From positions 7,515 to 71,514 of the forward strand of contig JBFMGD010000009.1 of assembly GCA_040751775.1 (NCBI GenBank): a DNA stretch of 64,000 nt. The letters run 5' to 3'. Each line of letters opens with the position of its first letter. Position 1 is the stretch's first letter. Source of the DNA: JBFMGD01 sp040751775 (GTDB lineage: Bacteria; Bacillota; Dethiobacteria; DTU022). The notes beneath the pieces are model-generated. The model searched no databases. It was not told the origin of the DNA and saw only the letters and a program-made list of their open reading frames with translations. Of this stretch, positions 8,756 through 17,409 are shown one piece after another. The translations under genes were made by a program, and so were the position numbers.

Positions 8756-9613
8756 TTATTTACCGGCTAGGTCCGACAGAAATTTGGCCGCGTTAGCAAA
8801 GAACAGCTGCCGGTCAATTGAAGCCGGCAACTTTAGTTCTTTAATCCGGCTGATGCCGTTTTGCGGCGGCTCAAGAATGAAAGGATAATCGCTGCCATAG
8901 AGCACCCGGTTTGGAAATGCGAGCAGCAGCTCTTTAATCTCTCTCAAAGGCGGGATCAAGCCGCGATTCTGGAAAACAAAGGCGGTATCGAGATAAAGAT
9001 CAGGGTACAAATCCAGAAGGTGCCGGTAACCCTGTAAATCATAAAGGCCCAGGTGAGGGACAACCATCTTGAGACCTGGATGGTTTTGCATGAGTCGGGA
9101 AACGTAGCTGATGCCGAGGTAATTTTCCGCGGGCAAAGGGAAACTGCTTGCATGTATAATCAGTCCGCGGCCACGTTCTGTAAGCGCCTGGTAAACAGGG
9201 TCAAGCCTCCGATCGTCCGGGCGGATTTGCTGCACCAGACAATGCAGTTTCAATCCGGCGAACCCGTAGAGGTCGAGTGCCTCACGTACGACCGCTCCCA
9301 ATTCGTCATCCAGGGGATGTACCGCACCAAACGGCACCACCCAGGGGTAGCGATCCGCCAACTCCGCGAGCCACCGGTTGACCTGCCGGGATAGATTAGG
9401 TTTATGCACATAAGCTAATGCAAAAACACGGCAGATGCCTTGTTCCCGTAAATACTCCAGGAGCCGGTCCGGATTGGCCGAAAAGGGCAGTTGCCAGCCG
9501 TACTGCTCCCTAAAAAAGCGGAATATCGCTTGCATCATCTTTTCCGGAAAGAGGTGGACGTGGGTATCCCAAATCGGCCCTGCCCGGTTACCCGCATCGT
9601 TTATTGCAGCCAC
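8756..9613 (-). CDS. Amidohydrolase-2 family metal-dependent hydrolase
   Basis: A 285-residue TIM-barrel protein of the amidohydrolase-2 (PF04909-type) family, which holds decarboxylases and hydrolases of carboxylic or cyclic substrates. Seen in the sequence: the metal-binding HVH in WDTHVHLF near residue 18, a mid-chain HCL/HAS region (GLKLHCLV, LIIHASSF), VVPHLGLY, and the C-terminal YGSDYPF aspartate. The substrate cannot be named. It is a single gene on the minus strand, convergent with ftsH and with its own likely promoter at 9661-9690. Confidence 0.8.
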   Translation of the reverse strand: MAAINDAGNRAGPIWDTHVHLFPEKMMQAIFRFFREQYGWQLPFSANPDRLLEYLREQGICRVFALAYVHKPNLSRQVNRWLAELADRYPWVVPFGAVHPLDDELGAVVREALDLYGFAGLKLHCLVQQIRPDDRRLDPVYQALTERGRGLIIHASSFPLPAENYLGISYVSRLMQNHPGLKMVVPHLGLYDLQGYRHLLDLYPDLYLDTAFVFQNRGLIPPLREIKELLLAFPNRVLYGSDYPFILEPPQNGISRIKELKLPASIDRQLFFANAAKFLSDLAGK

Positions 9614-9660
9614 CCCCGTTACAAAAGGTGCCGGTCACCTTTAGTTATTTGCATTATTTC

Positions 9661-9690
9661 TTTATACATATTAACACAGTAACTGCTCAA
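9661..9690 (-). promoter_or_regulatory. Candidate promoter for the amidohydrolase
   Basis: On the minus strand, TTGAGC (plus 9685-9690), an 18-bp spacer and TATAAA (plus 9661-9666), 48 bases before the gene. The -35 overlaps the outer arm of the adjacent inverted repeat. Confidence 0.4.
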
Positions 9691-9763
9691 AAGTCAGGAG
9701 TCGGAATTCAGGGCTCACTCATAGCTTTTTAAAGAATTCTAAATTCCGGCTCCTGAATTTTGA
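9687..9763. repeat. Imperfect inverted repeat, two 25-nt arms
   Basis: Arm 9687-9711 (around TCAGGAGTCGGAATTCAG) is matched in reverse complement by 9739-9763 (around CCGGCTCCTGAATTTTGA), about 21 of 25 bases, with a 27-nt AT-rich loop. There is no T-run, so it is not an ordinary terminator. It resembles the dispersed CAGGAGTC/GAATTC repeats found between genes in some clostridial genomes; other copies would have to be sought outside this window. Confidence 0.65.
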
Positions 9764-9809
9764 ATACGTGAAAAGCGATTTAACACAAAATTGTCCGGGA
9801 GTGATTATC

Positions 9810-10763
9810 GTGAGAGGCGGCTTGACGGATATTACGGGGTTGAAAGTGGGTGTGTACACCGACCGGGAAGCAATTACCGGAGTGACGGTAGTTCTAACCG
9901 GGGAGGGGGCCAGAGCGGCGGTGGATGTGCGCGGCTCGGCTCCCGGGACCAGGGAAACCGACTTGCTGAAGCCCGGCCGGCTGGTTGAGCGGGTCCAGGC
10001 GATCGTACTGGCCGGAGGCAGTGCGTTCGGGCTGGACGCGGCTACGGGGGTAGTTCGTTATCTGGCGGAGCAGGGTATCGGTTTTCCCGTAGGACCATAC
10101 AATGTACCGATCGTGCCGGCAGCGGTAATATTTGACCTCTTTATCGGAGATGGTAGCAAGCGCCCCGATGCTGCAATGGGTTATCAGGCTTGTTTGAATG
10201 CATCAGAAGATCCGGTCCCGGAGGGCTCTGTAGGCGCCGCTACCGGTGCTACCGTGGGCAAGCTATATGGCCCGCTGCAGGCGGTCAAGTCAGGCCAGGG
10301 GTCGGCCGCGTGCCGCTGCGGTGACCTAATAGTGGCCGCTCTGGTCGTGGTGAACGCCTTTGGTGATGTTTTCGACCGATCGGGTAAACTACTGGCGGGA
10401 CCGCGCGGCCCGGAAACAGACGCGATGGAGCAAACTGTACCCCTGCTGCTTGCCCGCAATGGCAATGTGACGCCCGGGAATACAACACTGGGGGTAGTAG
10501 CGACCAACGCTGCGCTTACCCGGGAAGCGTTGGAAAAAGTAGCTCAGATGGCTCATGACGGACTGGCCCGGACAATCCGTCCGGTTCATACCCTGTGGGA
10601 CGGTGATACTATTTTCGCCCTCTCTCTTGGCGAAGCGTCGGCCGATGTAAGTTGGGTGGGGATAGCGGCTGTCGAGGCGGTGGCCGAGGCGGTGGAAAGA
10701 GCAATATTGACAGCGCAAACTCTGGGGGGGTTACCGGTGGCCGGAGAACTAAAAATAAAGTGA
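9810..10763 (+). CDS. P1 (S58) family self-processing peptidase
   Basis: Member of the DmpA/BapA family of N-terminal-nucleophile aminopeptidases. They cleave themselves before a Ser/Thr that becomes the nucleophile, and remove N-terminal D- or beta-amino acids. Visible: the entry motif GGLTDITGLKVGVYTD, VLAGGSAFGLDAATGV, GSVGAATGATVGKL, and the processing region GNTTLGVVATNAA with Thr225 or Thr226 as likely nucleophile. The frame opens at GTG 9768 inside the inverted repeat; GTG 9810 behind a GGGAG site matches the usual family start, giving 317 residues. Substrate unknown. It stands alone before fhs. Confidence 0.85.
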   Translation: MRGGLTDITGLKVGVYTDREAITGVTVVLTGEGARAAVDVRGSAPGTRETDLLKPGRLVERVQAIVLAGGSAFGLDAATGVVRYLAEQGIGFPVGPYNVPIVPAAVIFDLFIGDGSKRPDAAMGYQACLNASEDPVPEGSVGAATGATVGKLYGPLQAVKSGQGSAACRCGDLIVAALVVVNAFGDVFDRSGKLLAGPRGPETDAMEQTVPLLLARNGNVTPGNTTLGVVATNAALTREALEKVAQMAHDGLARTIRPVHTLWDGDTIFALSLGEASADVSWVGIAAVEAVAEAVERAILTAQTLGGLPVAGELKIK

Positions 10764-10880
10764 AATTTTGAACATGAGGCAGGAATCACCGTAATGGCGT
10801 TGAATAAATATGATCAGTCTGCGTAAAAACGTAGGAGGCAGCGGTTTACACAATTATCATTTTTTAAGGAGGTATTTTGA

Positions 10881-12644
10881 ATGGCACTAGATCCGACCAA
10901 GCATGCTGACTGGGAAATTGCCGAAGCTGCGGAACCGAACATGAAGACGGTTTACCAGTTGGCGGAAGAACTGGGCTTGGAGAAAGACGAGCTCCTGCCC
11001 CATGGCCATTACGTGGCCAAAGTTGATTACAAAAAGGTTTTGGAACGTCTGAAAGGCAAACCGGACGGCAAGTACATCGATGTTACCGCCATCACCCCCA
11101 CTCCGTTAGGTGAAGGAAAATCCACTTCCACAATGGGATTGACCCAGGGTATGGGCAAGAGGGGCAAAAATGTAATCGCTACCATCCGCCAGCCCTCCGG
11201 CGGCCCGACGATGAACGTGAAGGGCTCTGCCGCAGGCGGGGGCCTTTCCCAGTGCATACCCCTCACTCCCTTCTCCCTGGGGCTGACCGGCGACATCAAC
11301 GCGATTATGAACGCCCACAACCTGGCCATGGTAGCACTGACCTCCCGGCTGCAGCACGAATTTAACTCCAGCGATGCGTTCCTGGAACGCAGCGGTTTAA
11401 AGAGGCTGAACATCGACCCGCGCAACGTGGAGATGAAGTGGATTATCGACTTCTGCGCGCAAGCCCTGCGCAATATTAACATTGGGCTGGGCACCCGGAA
11501 AGACGGCTTCATGATGAGCTCCGGTTTTGCGATTGCGGTATCGTCCGAGGTAATGGCGATTCTGGCCGTGGCCAAGGATTTAAAAGATATGCGGGAGCGT
11601 ATGGGCCGGATCGTCGTCGCCTACGACAAGAAGGGCAACCCTGTCACCACCGAAGATCTGGATGTGGCCGGTGCGATGACAGCCTGGATGGTTGAAGCGG
11701 TCAACCCCAACCTGATGCAGACTCTTGAAGGCCAGCCGACCTTTGTCCATGCCGGCCCCTTCGCGAATATCGCTATCGGGCAATCCTCGATTATTGCTGA
11801 CCGGATTGCATTGAAGATGGGCGATTATGTAATCACCGAGTCCGGCTTCGCTGCCGATATCGGTTTTGAAAAATTCTGGAACTTGAAGTGCCGCATGTCG
11901 GGTTTGAAACCGAACTGTGCCGTGGTTGTGGCTACCATCCGCGCTCTGAAATGTCACGGCGGCGCACCGCTGCCGCTGCCCGGCCAGCCGCTGGATCCGT
12001 CTTACAGCAAAGAGCAGCTTGAGTGGGTGGAAAAAGGCTGCGAGAACCTGATCCATCACGTTAACACAGTGAAAAAAGCCGGGATTAACCCCGTGGTCTG
12101 CATCAATGCATTCCATACTGATACCGATAATGAAATCAAACTCGTCCGCCGCCTGGCGGAAGCGGCAGGCGCCCGGGTGGCCCTTTCCAAGCACTGGCAG
12201 TTTGGTGGAGACGGCGCCCTGGAATTCGCCGACGCCGTAATCGAGGCCTGCAACGAGCCCAATGAATTCAAATTCCTCTATGAGCTTGAGACTCCGCTGC
12301 GCCAGCGGATCGAGCTTATCGCCAAAGAAGTATACGGAGCCGACGGGGCTGAGTTTTCCCCTGAAGCGTTGGCCAAGGCGAAGAAGATGGAAGAAGATCC
12401 TAAATTCCAGAAGATGGGTACCTGCATGGTGAAGACACACCTCAGCCTTACCGACAACCCGATGTTAAAAGGCGTACCCAAGGGTTGGAAACTGCATGTC
12501 CGTGATATCCTCACCTACGGCGGAGCCGGCTTTGTTGTCCCCGTAGCCGGCGCCATCTCCCTGATGCCCGGTACATCGGCCAACCCGGCCTACCGGCGCG
12601 TGGATGTGGATACGGAGACCGGCAAGGTGAAGGGTCTGTTCTAG
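10881..12644 (+). CDS. fhs: Formate-tetrahydrofolate ligase
   Basis: Makes 10-formyltetrahydrofolate from formate, THF and ATP. It feeds the Wood-Ljungdahl methyl branch in acetogens and syntrophs, or purine and Met-tRNA formylation. Visible: the P-loop region TPLGEGKSTSTMGL near residue 75, QPSGGPTMNVKGSAAGGG, and FANIAIGQSSIIAD. The C-terminus has the usual LMPGTSANPAYRRVDVD. At 587 residues it is slightly longer than the ~556 norm through an N-terminal extension. AAGGAGGT stands 8 bases before the ATG. It lies next to the convergent folate operon, but on its own transcript. Confidence 0.97.
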   Translation: MALDPTKHADWEIAEAAEPNMKTVYQLAEELGLEKDELLPHGHYVAKVDYKKVLERLKGKPDGKYIDVTAITPTPLGEGKSTSTMGLTQGMGKRGKNVIATIRQPSGGPTMNVKGSAAGGGLSQCIPLTPFSLGLTGDINAIMNAHNLAMVALTSRLQHEFNSSDAFLERSGLKRLNIDPRNVEMKWIIDFCAQALRNINIGLGTRKDGFMMSSGFAIAVSSEVMAILAVAKDLKDMRERMGRIVVAYDKKGNPVTTEDLDVAGAMTAWMVEAVNPNLMQTLEGQPTFVHAGPFANIAIGQSSIIADRIALKMGDYVITESGFAADIGFEKFWNLKCRMSGLKPNCAVVVATIRALKCHGGAPLPLPGQPLDPSYSKEQLEWVEKGCENLIHHVNTVKKAGINPVVCINAFHTDTDNEIKLVRRLAEAAGARVALSKHWQFGGDGALEFADAVIEACNEPNEFKFLYELETPLRQRIELIAKEVYGADGAEFSPEALAKAKKMEEDPKFQKMGTCMVKTHLSLTDNPMLKGVPKGWKLHVRDILTYGGAGFVVPVAGAISLMPGTSANPAYRRVDVDTETGKVKGLF

Positions 12645-12671
12645 GAACAGAGTTTAGGATACAAGACAAAT

Positions 12672-12712
12672 AAGGGATGCGTCGGCCGGTAAAAGGCGGC
12701 GCATCCCTTTAT
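12672..12712. terminator. Hairpin between convergent fhs and folK
   Basis: AAGGGATGC (12672-12680) pairs with GCATCCCTT (12701-12709), with a further GC-rich inner pairing. Only a short T-run follows on either side. It probably ends both fhs and the folate operon. Confidence 0.6.
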
Positions 12713-12737
12713 CGTGATGCTTATCGGTTACTGCCCC

Positions 12738-13259
12738 TTAGATAATCACAAACCACCTGTCCCGGTATAATTGAACGCCCTCGATCGGGGCTCTTTCCTC
12801 TAAGATCATCCAAACGGATTTGGCTGTGCCGGGTATGATCAACTCCGGCGCGACAACGGCTAGCGGTACCAGGACGAAGCCGCGTTCGGTCATACGCGGA
12901 TGGGGCAGTTCCAGTAAGGGGGTACGCATCATGACATCGTCGTAGATGAGCAGGTCCAGGTCAAGTGTGCGGGCGGTCCAGCGCTGCTGCCGCCGGATTC
13001 GGCCCAACTTCTCCTCGACCGCAAGCAGTATCAGCATCAGGGATGCCGGTGAGAACGAAGTGCACAGCGCCGCGCAGGCATTTAAAAACAGCCCCTGCGG
13101 CGGACCGCCGACCGGATCGGTCTCATACAGCGGTGATACGGCAGTGACAGATAACGCCCACTCCTGATTAAGCAGATCGAGAGCGCTTCTTAAATAAAAG
13201 AGGCGGTCCCCCTGGTTTGACCCCAGGCTGATATAAGCTACTGCCAACTTTTCAATCAC
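12738..13259 (-). CDS. folK: 6-hydroxymethyl-dihydropterin pyrophosphokinase
   Basis: Transfers pyrophosphate from ATP to 6-hydroxymethyl-7,8-dihydropterin. Motifs: the N-terminal YISLGSNQGD, SPLYETDPVGG, the signature RWTARTLDLDLLIYDD, and PHPRMTERGFVLVPL. 173 residues, normal. Its ATG overlaps the end of folB by 8 bases, so the two are translationally coupled; it is the last gene of the minus-strand folate operon. Confidence 0.95.
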   Translation of the reverse strand: MIEKLAVAYISLGSNQGDRLFYLRSALDLLNQEWALSVTAVSPLYETDPVGGPPQGLFLNACAALCTSFSPASLMLILLAVEEKLGRIRRQQRWTARTLDLDLLIYDDVMMRTPLLELPHPRMTERGFVLVPLAVVAPELIIPGTAKSVWMILEERAPIEGVQLYRDRWFVII

Positions 13260-13626
13260 CCCTGCTTAAAAATATCTCCACCGCCACGCCGCCTTCCACC
13301 CCGGGTATAGGAGGATGCGGCTTGTGAACAGACACTTTTACATCGGTCACCCGGTTCCATTCAAGCAACTCCTCGGCAATACGAACGGCTAGCGTTTCCA
13401 GCAGCTGCTTTGGAGAACCTTTCATAACGCGGTGAGTCACTTCAACCGCCCGGCAATAATCTACAGTTTCATCCAGGATATCACCGGTTTTCAGAGGCAA
13501 CTCTACACCCAGCTCAATACTGACGCGAAATTGCTGCCCGAGTTCCTGTTCCTGGGGCAGTACTCCATGGTAGGCATAAACTGCGATTTCTTGTATTTTG
13601 ATGCGGCAGAGCACAGGTTTAATCAC
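13252..13626 (-). CDS. folB: Dihydroneopterin aldolase
   Basis: Cleaves 7,8-dihydroneopterin to 6-hydroxymethyl-dihydropterin and glycolaldehyde. Motifs: YHGVLPQEQELGQQF near residue 20, TVDYCRAVE, and the C-terminal VSVHKPHPPIPG. 124 residues, normal. It overlaps both folP (4 bases) and folK (8 bases), so translation is tightly coupled. Confidence 0.95.
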   Translation of the reverse strand: MIKPVLCRIKIQEIAVYAYHGVLPQEQELGQQFRVSIELGVELPLKTGDILDETVDYCRAVEVTHRVMKGSPKQLLETLAVRIAEELLEWNRVTDVKVSVHKPHPPIPGVEGGVAVEIFLSRGD

Positions 13627-14798
13627 CTCCGGACCATGGCATCAGTCATCTGGACTACACGGCGCATCTCCCGGATATCGTGTACCCTGACCAGATCCGC
13701 GCCGGCAGCGATCCCGTATGCCACCGTTGCAGCGGTTCCTTCCAGTCTCTCGTCTACCGGTAGGTCCAGTGTTTTTCCGATCAACGATTTGCGCGACGTG
13801 CCAAGCAGTATTGGATAGCCCAGGCTGCGGAAGTCCCGCAGGCGGTTCATAACGGTTAAGTTCTGCTGGAGATCCTTGCCAAAACCAATTCCCGGGTCGA
13901 TGATGATCTGGCGGTCCTCGATGCCGGCTGCCCGGGCTAAATCAATCGACTCTTGCAGTTCTGTTATAATATCCGGTACCAAGTCGCGGTATTCGGTATG
14001 CGTCCGGTTGTGCATTAAGCAAACCGGTACGCCGGACTCGGCCACGACCGAAGCCATCTGGGGGTCGGCTTTGAGGCCCCAAACGTCATTGACCATGGAT
14101 ACACCGGTTTGCAAAGCTTGTCGGGCGACTGCCGCTTTAGAGGTATCGATGGAAAGCGGTGTATTGAAGTTGGGATCGCTCTGAAGAGCTTTGATTACCG
14201 GTATCACACGGTCCAGTTCTTCTTCCAGCCCGACTTTCTTTGAACCTGGTCGGGTAGATTCACCGCCGATATCAACGATATCAGCGCCTTCTTCAATCAT
14301 TTCATAGGCGTGCGCTACTGCTGTCTCAACCCGGTTATAATGACCGCCGTCAGAAAATGAGTCCGGTGTTAGATTCAGGATACCCATGATCAGGGTACGC
14401 TTGCCCAGGGGAAGGCGGTGCCGCCCCAAGTGCAGCTCATGCGGCATGCTGCGACTTGAGCGCCGTAAAATCTCCGCGACTTCATCCCCTAAGCTTGAGA
14501 GGGAAGCCGGTTGCAGCTTGAGTTTTGAGCACATTTTTTCCAGCTGCCTCTCCGTGCCCATCAGCAGCAGGTCTACCTTTTCTGCTTGTAATGTAACGGC
14601 CGAGTAAGGCAAAGCGGCTTCCGCCCCCTGGGAAAGCGCCTCTTGCTTTAGAATTAGCGCTTCCCGAAGCGTTGCTTGACGTAGTTTTATGGTATAATAC
14701 CTGGCCTTGGGCGCCATTAAAGATATACCCGTTCCGTCACACCCCAGAGCCTTCAACTCCACCTCCGGATCGAAGAGCTGATAGAGGCAGGCTCTCAT
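13623..14798 (-). CDS. folP: Dihydropteroate synthase with N-terminal extension
   Basis: Joins p-aminobenzoate to hydroxymethyl-dihydropterin pyrophosphate; it is the sulfonamide target. The two DHPS signatures are clear: MGILNLTPDSFSDGG (about residues 137-151) and DIGGESTRPGS, with DPGIGFGKD and LGTSRKS further on. At 391 residues it is about 120 longer than the common ~275-residue enzyme. The extra N-terminal part (TIKLRQATLREALILKQEALSQGAEAALP) has no motif I can name, though extended forms are known in clostridia. Operon member between the HD hydrolase and folB. Confidence 0.93.
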   Translation of the reverse strand: MRACLYQLFDPEVELKALGCDGTGISLMAPKARYYTIKLRQATLREALILKQEALSQGAEAALPYSAVTLQAEKVDLLLMGTERQLEKMCSKLKLQPASLSSLGDEVAEILRRSSRSMPHELHLGRHRLPLGKRTLIMGILNLTPDSFSDGGHYNRVETAVAHAYEMIEEGADIVDIGGESTRPGSKKVGLEEELDRVIPVIKALQSDPNFNTPLSIDTSKAAVARQALQTGVSMVNDVWGLKADPQMASVVAESGVPVCLMHNRTHTEYRDLVPDIITELQESIDLARAAGIEDRQIIIDPGIGFGKDLQQNLTVMNRLRDFRSLGYPILLGTSRKSLIGKTLDLPVDERLEGTAATVAYGIAAGADLVRVHDIREMRRVVQMTDAMVRR

Positions 14799-14810
14799 AT
14801 GATCTCTCCT

Positions 14811-15305
14811 TTAGTATTCAAGCTCTTGCGTATGTGGCCTATTGTCGGTTGACCGGCAATCTTTCAGGGCACCGCACTGGAAACAGAGGCGGGCCATGCT
14901 GTCTGCTTTACGCAGGGCTTTACTTAATGGGGAATAGTGTGTATCCGTCTTTTCTTTGCCCCGGTGCTGGGCGATCGCCTTTGTAATCAAGTCCCGTTCC
15001 GCGGCCGCGAAACCGGCTCTTTCCAGGATCGGATCCGCCAGGATAGCGCTTTGCAGCGCGTGATCCGTCCCATCCTGGTATTCTTTCCATCGGCCAATAT
15101 CGTGCAGTAGGCCGGCGGCGTAAGCCATCTCTTTGGAGATAAACCGGCAGTTTTCCTCCAGCAGCAGCAGGTAGACCAGGCGGGCTACCGTGAGCATGTG
15201 CTCAAAATTATGGTTGCAAAATACACGGTACTCTTCCGGCGCCATATTTTTAAGCAGATAGAGGCGGTATTGTTCGTCAAACAAGACAAGATTAACTCGT
15301 TTCAT
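14811..15305 (-). CDS. HD-domain phosphohydrolase in folate operon
   Basis: A 164-residue cytoplasmic HD-superfamily hydrolase. The metal-binding pattern is visible: His in NHNFEHML, then AAGLLHDIGRW (the HD pair), DHALQSA, and the late KALRKADSMARL aspartate. Two Cys pairs (CFQC, then C in LKDCRS) near the C-terminus are a possible metal knuckle. It sits between folE and folP with gaps of 17 and 12 bases, so it is part of the operon. No Nudix-type FolQ is in the operon, so this enzyme may remove phosphates from dihydroneopterin triphosphate; that is an inference from context only. Confidence 0.75.
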   Translation of the reverse strand: MKRVNLVLFDEQYRLYLLKNMAPEEYRVFCNHNFEHMLTVARLVYLLLLEENCRFISKEMAYAAGLLHDIGRWKEYQDGTDHALQSAILADPILERAGFAAAERDLITKAIAQHRGKEKTDTHYSPLSKALRKADSMARLCFQCGALKDCRSTDNRPHTQELEY

Positions 15306-15322
15306 GCTATCTCCTGGCTGAA

Positions 15323-15892
15323 TTATGATTTGCCCCTGATCAAGCTGAGCACTTCTTCTCTTGAACTCGGGTTGCGACGGAATAAACCGCGTACAGCGGA
15401 GGTGACGGTAATGGCGCCGGGCTTGTTAACACCGCGAATACTCATACACAGGTGCTCCGCTTCAACGATCACGGCAACCCCCTTTGGTTTCAGCTCTTCA
15501 TTAATAACGTCGGCGACACTGCTGGTCAGGCGCTCCTGGAGTTGGGGGCGGCGAGCGACAATATCGATCACCCGCACAAGCTTGCTTAAGCCGACAATCC
15601 TGCCTTCGGCAGGGATATAGGCGATATGCGCTTTGCCATAAAACGGCAGCAGATGGTGCTCGCACATTGAGTAAAACGAAATGTCTTTGACCAGGACCAT
15701 CTCATCATGCTCGTCCGCCACGAAACATGTTTTTAACTGTTCCCGGGGATCCCGATTCATGCCGCCGAAGACTTCGTTGTACATGTTGGCTACCCGACGC
15801 GGGGTATCCAGTAACCCTTCTCGATCGAGATCTTCTCCGATAGCTTCAAGGATCATCTCTACCGCTTGGGCGATTTTTTCCTTGTCTACCAA
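15323..15892 (-). CDS. folE: GTP cyclohydrolase I
   Basis: Converts GTP to 7,8-dihydroneopterin triphosphate, the first step of folate synthesis. Zinc ligands are visible in SMCEHHLLPFYGK (Cys, His) and EHLCMSIRGVNKPG (second Cys), so this is the zinc-dependent FolE1 type. SKLVRVIDIVARRPQLQERLT is the usual tunnel-fold motif. 189 residues, normal. First folate enzyme of the minus-strand operon, 16 bases after the CPBP-like gene. Confidence 0.96.
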   Translation of the reverse strand: MVDKEKIAQAVEMILEAIGEDLDREGLLDTPRRVANMYNEVFGGMNRDPREQLKTCFVADEHDEMVLVKDISFYSMCEHHLLPFYGKAHIAYIPAEGRIVGLSKLVRVIDIVARRPQLQERLTSSVADVINEELKPKGVAVIVEAEHLCMSIRGVNKPGAITVTSAVRGLFRRNPSSREEVLSLIRGKS

Positions 15893-15908
15893 AGTTGTCG
15901 CCTCGCTT

Positions 15909-17219
15909 TCAACTAATAATAATTCTGGGAAGGAACAGGATCAGGCTGTGCAGTAAAGCACAGCATAAAATATTCTCAGTACGCAGGTAAAGATAGCCCA
16001 GCACCGCTGCCGTTCCGGGAACTAAAACTAAAGTCTCTACCAAAGTATAGGGATATTCAAGCATCCAGGGAATATTTATACTTAAAACAATGTAGTGCAC
16101 TAAACCGGCCAGGATGACAGTGATAGCGATACCGGCACTTGCTCCCAATTTTCGGCTGAGGGTTGTTTGAATATAGCCTCGCCAGATAATTTCCCGGGCA
16201 ACGGCTATCAGCGTGAAGATAGTTAAGAAATCAACTACGGAGGAAAAGCCGTTTATGGATAGCTGTTTGGGCAGACCTCGCGTTAAAAAGATGATGATGG
16301 CCAGCGCTGCTCCCGCCATCAGATAGCCGTGTTTCAGCATATCCGGACGAATACCGAAATCTAAGAAGTCAATTTTCTTTTGTCGAGCCAGGATAATCAA
16401 GCCGATTGCAGCCGCGGCGTACCCCAAAGATAGGGTAGCTTCAGGCCATCCGGTGATCACGGGCAGCAGCTCTCCGCCCAGCGCCAGTGCCGCCGCTGCG
16501 GCGGCCGTACTTGTTGCAACCCAATTGGGTCTGGCGCAATGGATAAATGACCAGTAGCGAGATGGTTTATGATCCAGGGAAAAAACCAGCATGGTTAGAA
16601 TGATCACCATGAAGATCAGGCTGTAAATCAAAGCTGTCCCATAGATGCTCCAAGGTGTACTGAATGTAAACGGCTGAAAGGCCGGCTCTCCTGTTGAATC
16701 CAGGAAGTAATAGTATGCCGAGTTGCCGCCGGGTTTGAATACCAGGGGGATACCGTTTTGCCATAATACGGGAAGCCCTGGCTGCTTCTCGTAGACCCGC
16801 ATCGCCTCGGCTCTGATCGATTCATCTTCCACCGGCAGAAAGATAATGTCGCCTCTCTTTTCATCAAAAAGTTCCTGGTTGAGCATTAAGTATAGGCCAA
16901 CCGGCTCTTCAACGGGCAGTTTACCATCAGATATGCTGTAATCGCCCTGGCCGAGCAGAAGAGCAGCCTCTTGCCGATCAGTTTTATACGCGGGGATAAT
17001 GATACCCCCTTCTGGAAATGAAACCGTGAGCTCTCCCAGTTCAAAAGTCCATGGTTCGAAGGAGTAAATTTCCTTAATTTCAAATTCAGATGGCGCCGCT
17101 CCCAGGGGACCGGGCAGAGTGGTAACCAGTCCAAAAGCGGCAACAACCAGGAATAATATAATAGCCAACAGGATAATTAGCGCAATAAAGTAATTCATAC
17201 CGGCAATTCGTCTAAGCAT
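15909..17219 (-). CDS. CPBP-family (CAAX protease-like) membrane protein, degenerate motifs
   Basis: A 436-residue membrane protein. One N-terminal transmembrane helix (residues ~8-33) anchors a ~150-residue external region; about eight more helices follow, the last ~150 residues matching the CPBP/Rce1-like fold. The motif normally read as EExxxR appears as REIIWR, the FxxxH motif as AGLVH, and the final HxxxN as HSLIL, so first Glu, Phe and Asn are lost. The fold is likely but protease activity is doubtful. It is the first gene of the folate operon by spacing; no functional link to folate is evident. Confidence 0.7.
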   Translation of the reverse strand: MLRRIAGMNYFIALIILLAIILFLVVAAFGLVTTLPGPLGAAPSEFEIKEIYSFEPWTFELGELTVSFPEGGIIIPAYKTDRQEAALLLGQGDYSISDGKLPVEEPVGLYLMLNQELFDEKRGDIIFLPVEDESIRAEAMRVYEKQPGLPVLWQNGIPLVFKPGGNSAYYYFLDSTGEPAFQPFTFSTPWSIYGTALIYSLIFMVIILTMLVFSLDHKPSRYWSFIHCARPNWVATSTAAAAAALALGGELLPVITGWPEATLSLGYAAAAIGLIILARQKKIDFLDFGIRPDMLKHGYLMAGAALAIIIFLTRGLPKQLSINGFSSVVDFLTIFTLIAVAREIIWRGYIQTTLSRKLGASAGIAITVILAGLVHYIVLSINIPWMLEYPYTLVETLVLVPGTAAVLGYLYLRTENILCCALLHSLILFLPRIIIS

Positions 17220-17409
17220 TAGTCATTCTGCCCCCTTAAGCGAATTCAAAACAACAGTTTTTAAGAAATGGTTAAAAGATAACTTTCGACGGTACAGAGT
17301 CTTTTCCTGCTAGCAATAATTGTTTGCAATGCCGGACAAAAGTGTTAAACTCTTTTCAAAGCTCGCGCCATCTGTTATTATTATTGATGTTGAAAAGCGG
17401 GGTGACAAA

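Noticed and set aside
10764..10880. Possible tetrahydrofolate riboswitch before fhs
   Set aside because: The 117-base leader lacks the conserved junction sequences of known THF riboswitches as far as I can tell by eye.
11580..12440. Long open frame of 286 codons on the minus strand
   Set aside because: It lies wholly antisense to fhs, whose every motif is intact; the frame is open because of the codon bias of fhs, and its translation shows no family pattern.
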